Below are positions 3,536 to 5,240 of a DNA stretch of 5,240 nucleotides, in pieces. Location: NCBI GenBank assembly GCA_002392265.1, contig DGGP01000141.1, forward strand, positions 1 to 5,240, in the 5' to 3' direction. Made by a program: the position numbers and the translations under genes. How positions within the stretch are numbered: position 1 is the stretch's first letter; every line of letters starts with the position of its first letter. This stretch comes from Firmicutes bacterium UBA3871. Its GTDB lineage: Bacteria; Bacillota; Clostridia; Peptostreptococcales; Anaerovoracaceae. The notes under the pieces are model-generated. The model ran no database searches. It saw nothing but the letters and a program-made list of their open reading frames with translations, and had not been told where the DNA came from.

Positions 3536-5240
3536 TTATACACCTATAATATACTCGTAAATATCTTCTCTAACAGGTTCAACAAGTTGCCATTCTATCT
3601 CAACAGCTGTTTTATCAGTTCCTGTCATAGTAAATTCTCCAGCTCTCCCGCTTGCTACCATAGGTCCAAGGTAGTAAAACTCTTTTGAAATCTTATCGTC
3701 CTTGTTTTTCCGCACAAACAGTTCAACTTTAATTCCTCGTTCCTTTGCATGCAGGAAATTTTGCACATCTTCCGAAGAGATACTTCGACCGGATTTTGAT
3801 ATTGCAATCAAAGTGCGATTGTTTGTAAAATGGTCTTCGTATCTTGTTGTTGCGCTAATATCTTCCGCTTTTTCGTAATTAATAAATACCGGAAAAGTTC
3901 CTGTCTTTTTGTCATATTTATAACCACCTATATTGAGCGGTACTTCATTATTTTCCCAATTAAGCAATCGGCACACATCTTCGTAAGTATACTTTTGATA
4001 CAGCACAAAATCCGTATCTCCGTAGGAGTTACTGTAGTCTCTTTCATATCTGCTTATGCCAAAGTCGATCAGTTCTTTTAAGATATCTCTAAATGCACTA
4101 TTGGCTGCCATTTCCATGAAAGTTTTGGACGGACCGTAGTCCTGCCCTTTCTTTTCTATGAAAACACATTTCTCATAAGTCTTTTTCCCAGAGCCTGCCG
4201 GAAACTCGTTTGTTAATACATTTGCTATATTTGTTACCTGATCGGAACTTATACTCTTTCCATATGCCTTTAAGTCATTTGCAAGTGCCCCAAACAGCCC
4301 TATATGCCTTCCTCTTGCATAAAATTCAAGCATTCGATTCAGTAATTGCAATTCTTGAATACGCTTCCCACTCGCAAGCTTCTTTGAAACAAATTCAATT
4401 ACCTTCGCCTCATCATCACTTAGCCTAACCTTGTACTCCGGTTCATACTTAACAAGAAATTTGTAGTATGAACCAAGGCTGCCATTATCGAATATTCTAA
4501 GAACATCCATCTCGCCATAATCGTCAAAATCTCTGAGACGCGGGATTCTACCGAGCTTATTCTTCAAGTTTGTATAATTCTCGCGTAGGAGTTTTATGTC
4601 GTTGAAGTTTGCATTATCGACCGATGCGAATATACGCTTTCTGCTTATCTCATCAAAATGAATGGTTGACGCCCCCGGTATTACCTTACCGCCCTCAATA
4701 ATAAACCTCCGAATGTTGTCCTTGTTATATGTTCTATCACCCGAGAGCGCAATAGGAATCATGAAATTATTGTTGTAATTTCCTATAAAATCGAGGATTA
4801 CAACATATTCTTTCCCTTCTGCTTTGCGCAGGCCTCTCCCCAACTGTTGTATAAACACAATCGGCGACTGCGTTGGGCGAAGCATTAAAACTTGGTTAAC
4901 CTCAACGATATCAACGCCTTCATTCAAAATCTCTACTGACAGGATATAATCAAGATGCCTTGAATTTTCGGAGTCTTGTCCCTCTTTATCGTCAGCTGCA
5001 AGCCGTTCAAAAGCTTCTACTCGTTCCTCTTCAGAAGCGCTGCCGTTCAATGCAATAGTGCGGAATTTTCTACCTGTCGCAGGGTTTACAATCTTATTCA
5101 GTTTTTCAGACAAGACCTCTGATTCACGAATGCTGCTACAAAAGATAAGCCCTTTTACTCTTTCCCCGCTATATCCGTAGTAGTTTGCTTGCTCAACTAT
5201 ATGTCGTACGCGTTCATCACTTGTGAGCATGGAGAAGTTC
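3536..5240 (-). CDS. C-terminal part of a DUF3427 SF2 helicase, SauUSI-like type IV restriction enzyme candidate (gene start beyond window)
   Basis: The frame is open to the window edge and reads NFS before the Met at 5228-5230, so this Met is internal. About 567 residues are visible of a family usually near 950-1050. Counting from that Met: GLIFCSS (27-33) is helicase motif IV, EILNEGVDI (100-108) motif V and QQLGRGLRK (128-136) motif VI with its arginine finger region. DFIGNYNNNF (147-156) and the long region after it match DUF3427 proteins. The last ~130 residues (about 430-560, with FPVFINY, an SxSGR segment and FYYLG) correspond to the SRA-like modified-base reader of SauUSI, the Staphylococcus aureus enzyme with a PLD nuclease, helicase and DUF3427 that cuts DNA containing 5-methyl- or 5-hydroxymethylcytosine. 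The nuclease and helicase motifs I-III would lie outside the window, so the restriction role is inference. The gene is AT-rich compared with its neighbours (23 G or C of 60 bases in 3961-4020). Confidence 0.85.
   Translation of the reverse strand, partial: NFSMLTSDERVRHIVEQANYYGYSGERVKGLIFCSSIRESEVLSEKLNKIVNPATGRKFRTIALNGSASEEERVEAFERLAADDKEGQDSENSRHLDYILSVEILNEGVDIVEVNQVLMLRPTQSPIVFIQQLGRGLRKAEGKEYVVILDFIGNYNNNFMIPIALSGDRTYNKDNIRRFIIEGGKVIPGASTIHFDEISRKRIFASVDNANFNDIKLLRENYTNLKNKLGRIPRLRDFDDYGEMDVLRIFDNGSLGSYYKFLVKYEPEYKVRLSDDEAKVIEFVSKKLASGKRIQELQLLNRMLEFYARGRHIGLFGALANDLKAYGKSISSDQVTNIANVLTNEFPAGSGKKTYEKCVFIEKKGQDYGPSKTFMEMAANSAFRDILKELIDFGISRYERDYSNSYGDTDFVLYQKYTYEDVCRLLNWENNEVPLNIGGYKYDKKTGTFPVFINYEKAEDISATTRYEDHFTNNRTLIAISKSGRSISSEDVQNFLHAKERGIKVELFVRKNKDDKISKEFYYLGPMVASGRAGEFTMTGTDKTAVEIEWQLVEPVREDIYEYIIGV

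Noticed and set aside
3511..3543. Longer N-terminus (11 extra residues) for the Nudix protein
   Set aside because: The upstream ATG has no ribosome binding site, overlaps the helicase end and would add a basic tail absent from the family; AAGGAG at 3521-3526 points to the ATG at 3510.
3545..3550. TATAAT on the plus strand, a perfect -10 hexamer
   Set aside because: It lies within the end of the helicase gene on the opposite strand, with no matching -35 element and no plus-strand gene downstream.

Overview
The window looks like chromosomal DNA of an anaerobic Gram-positive bacterium, most likely a member of the Clostridia. The evidence is the anaerobic (cobalt-early) cobalamin pathway gene at the left edge, strong AGGAGG-type ribosome binding sites, classical hairpin plus T-run terminators, and proteins that read like clostridial family members. 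Genus cannot be fixed from the sequence.

Left part, plus strand (1-645): the 3' end of a cobalt-factor II / precorrin-2 C20-methyltransferase gene (cbiL). It closes with a terminator that overlaps its stop codon, so it is probably the last gene of a cobalamin cluster.

Middle, plus strand (646-1584): a 177-bp intergenic region rich in palindromes and C/G-tract dyads, with a plausible promoter. It leads into a two-gene unit encoding small membrane proteins of 128 and 101 residues whose function I do not recognise. The unit ends in a strong terminator. The two proteins share a WG-x7-[E/D] transmembrane motif and the same predicted topology. One dyad upstream resembles operators of the CsoR/RcnR metal- and persulfide-sensor family. 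This promoter plus membrane pair is the best candidate here for an undescribed system.

Right part, minus strand (5240 down to 1587): four genes in one direction separated by 25, 24 and 31 nt, a probable operon. In transcription order they are: the C-terminal part of a large SF2 helicase with a DUF3427 tail, the architecture of SauUSI-type type IV (modified-cytosine-dependent) restriction enzymes; a MutT/NudG-like Nudix hydrolase; a nitrilase-superfamily amidohydrolase; and a membrane-anchored extracytoplasmic protein with two calcium-loop motifs. The first two suggest a testable idea: the Nudix enzyme may clear modified cytosine nucleotides while the restriction enzyme cuts DNA containing modified cytosine. 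This operon converges on the small membrane-protein unit, and the hairpin at 1549-1577 lies between them. The helicase gene is visibly more AT-rich than cbiL and the Nudix gene, which fits acquisition by transfer.

No tRNA, rRNA, CRISPR array, insertion sequence or attachment site was seen, and there is no gene-free stretch longer than 300 bases.
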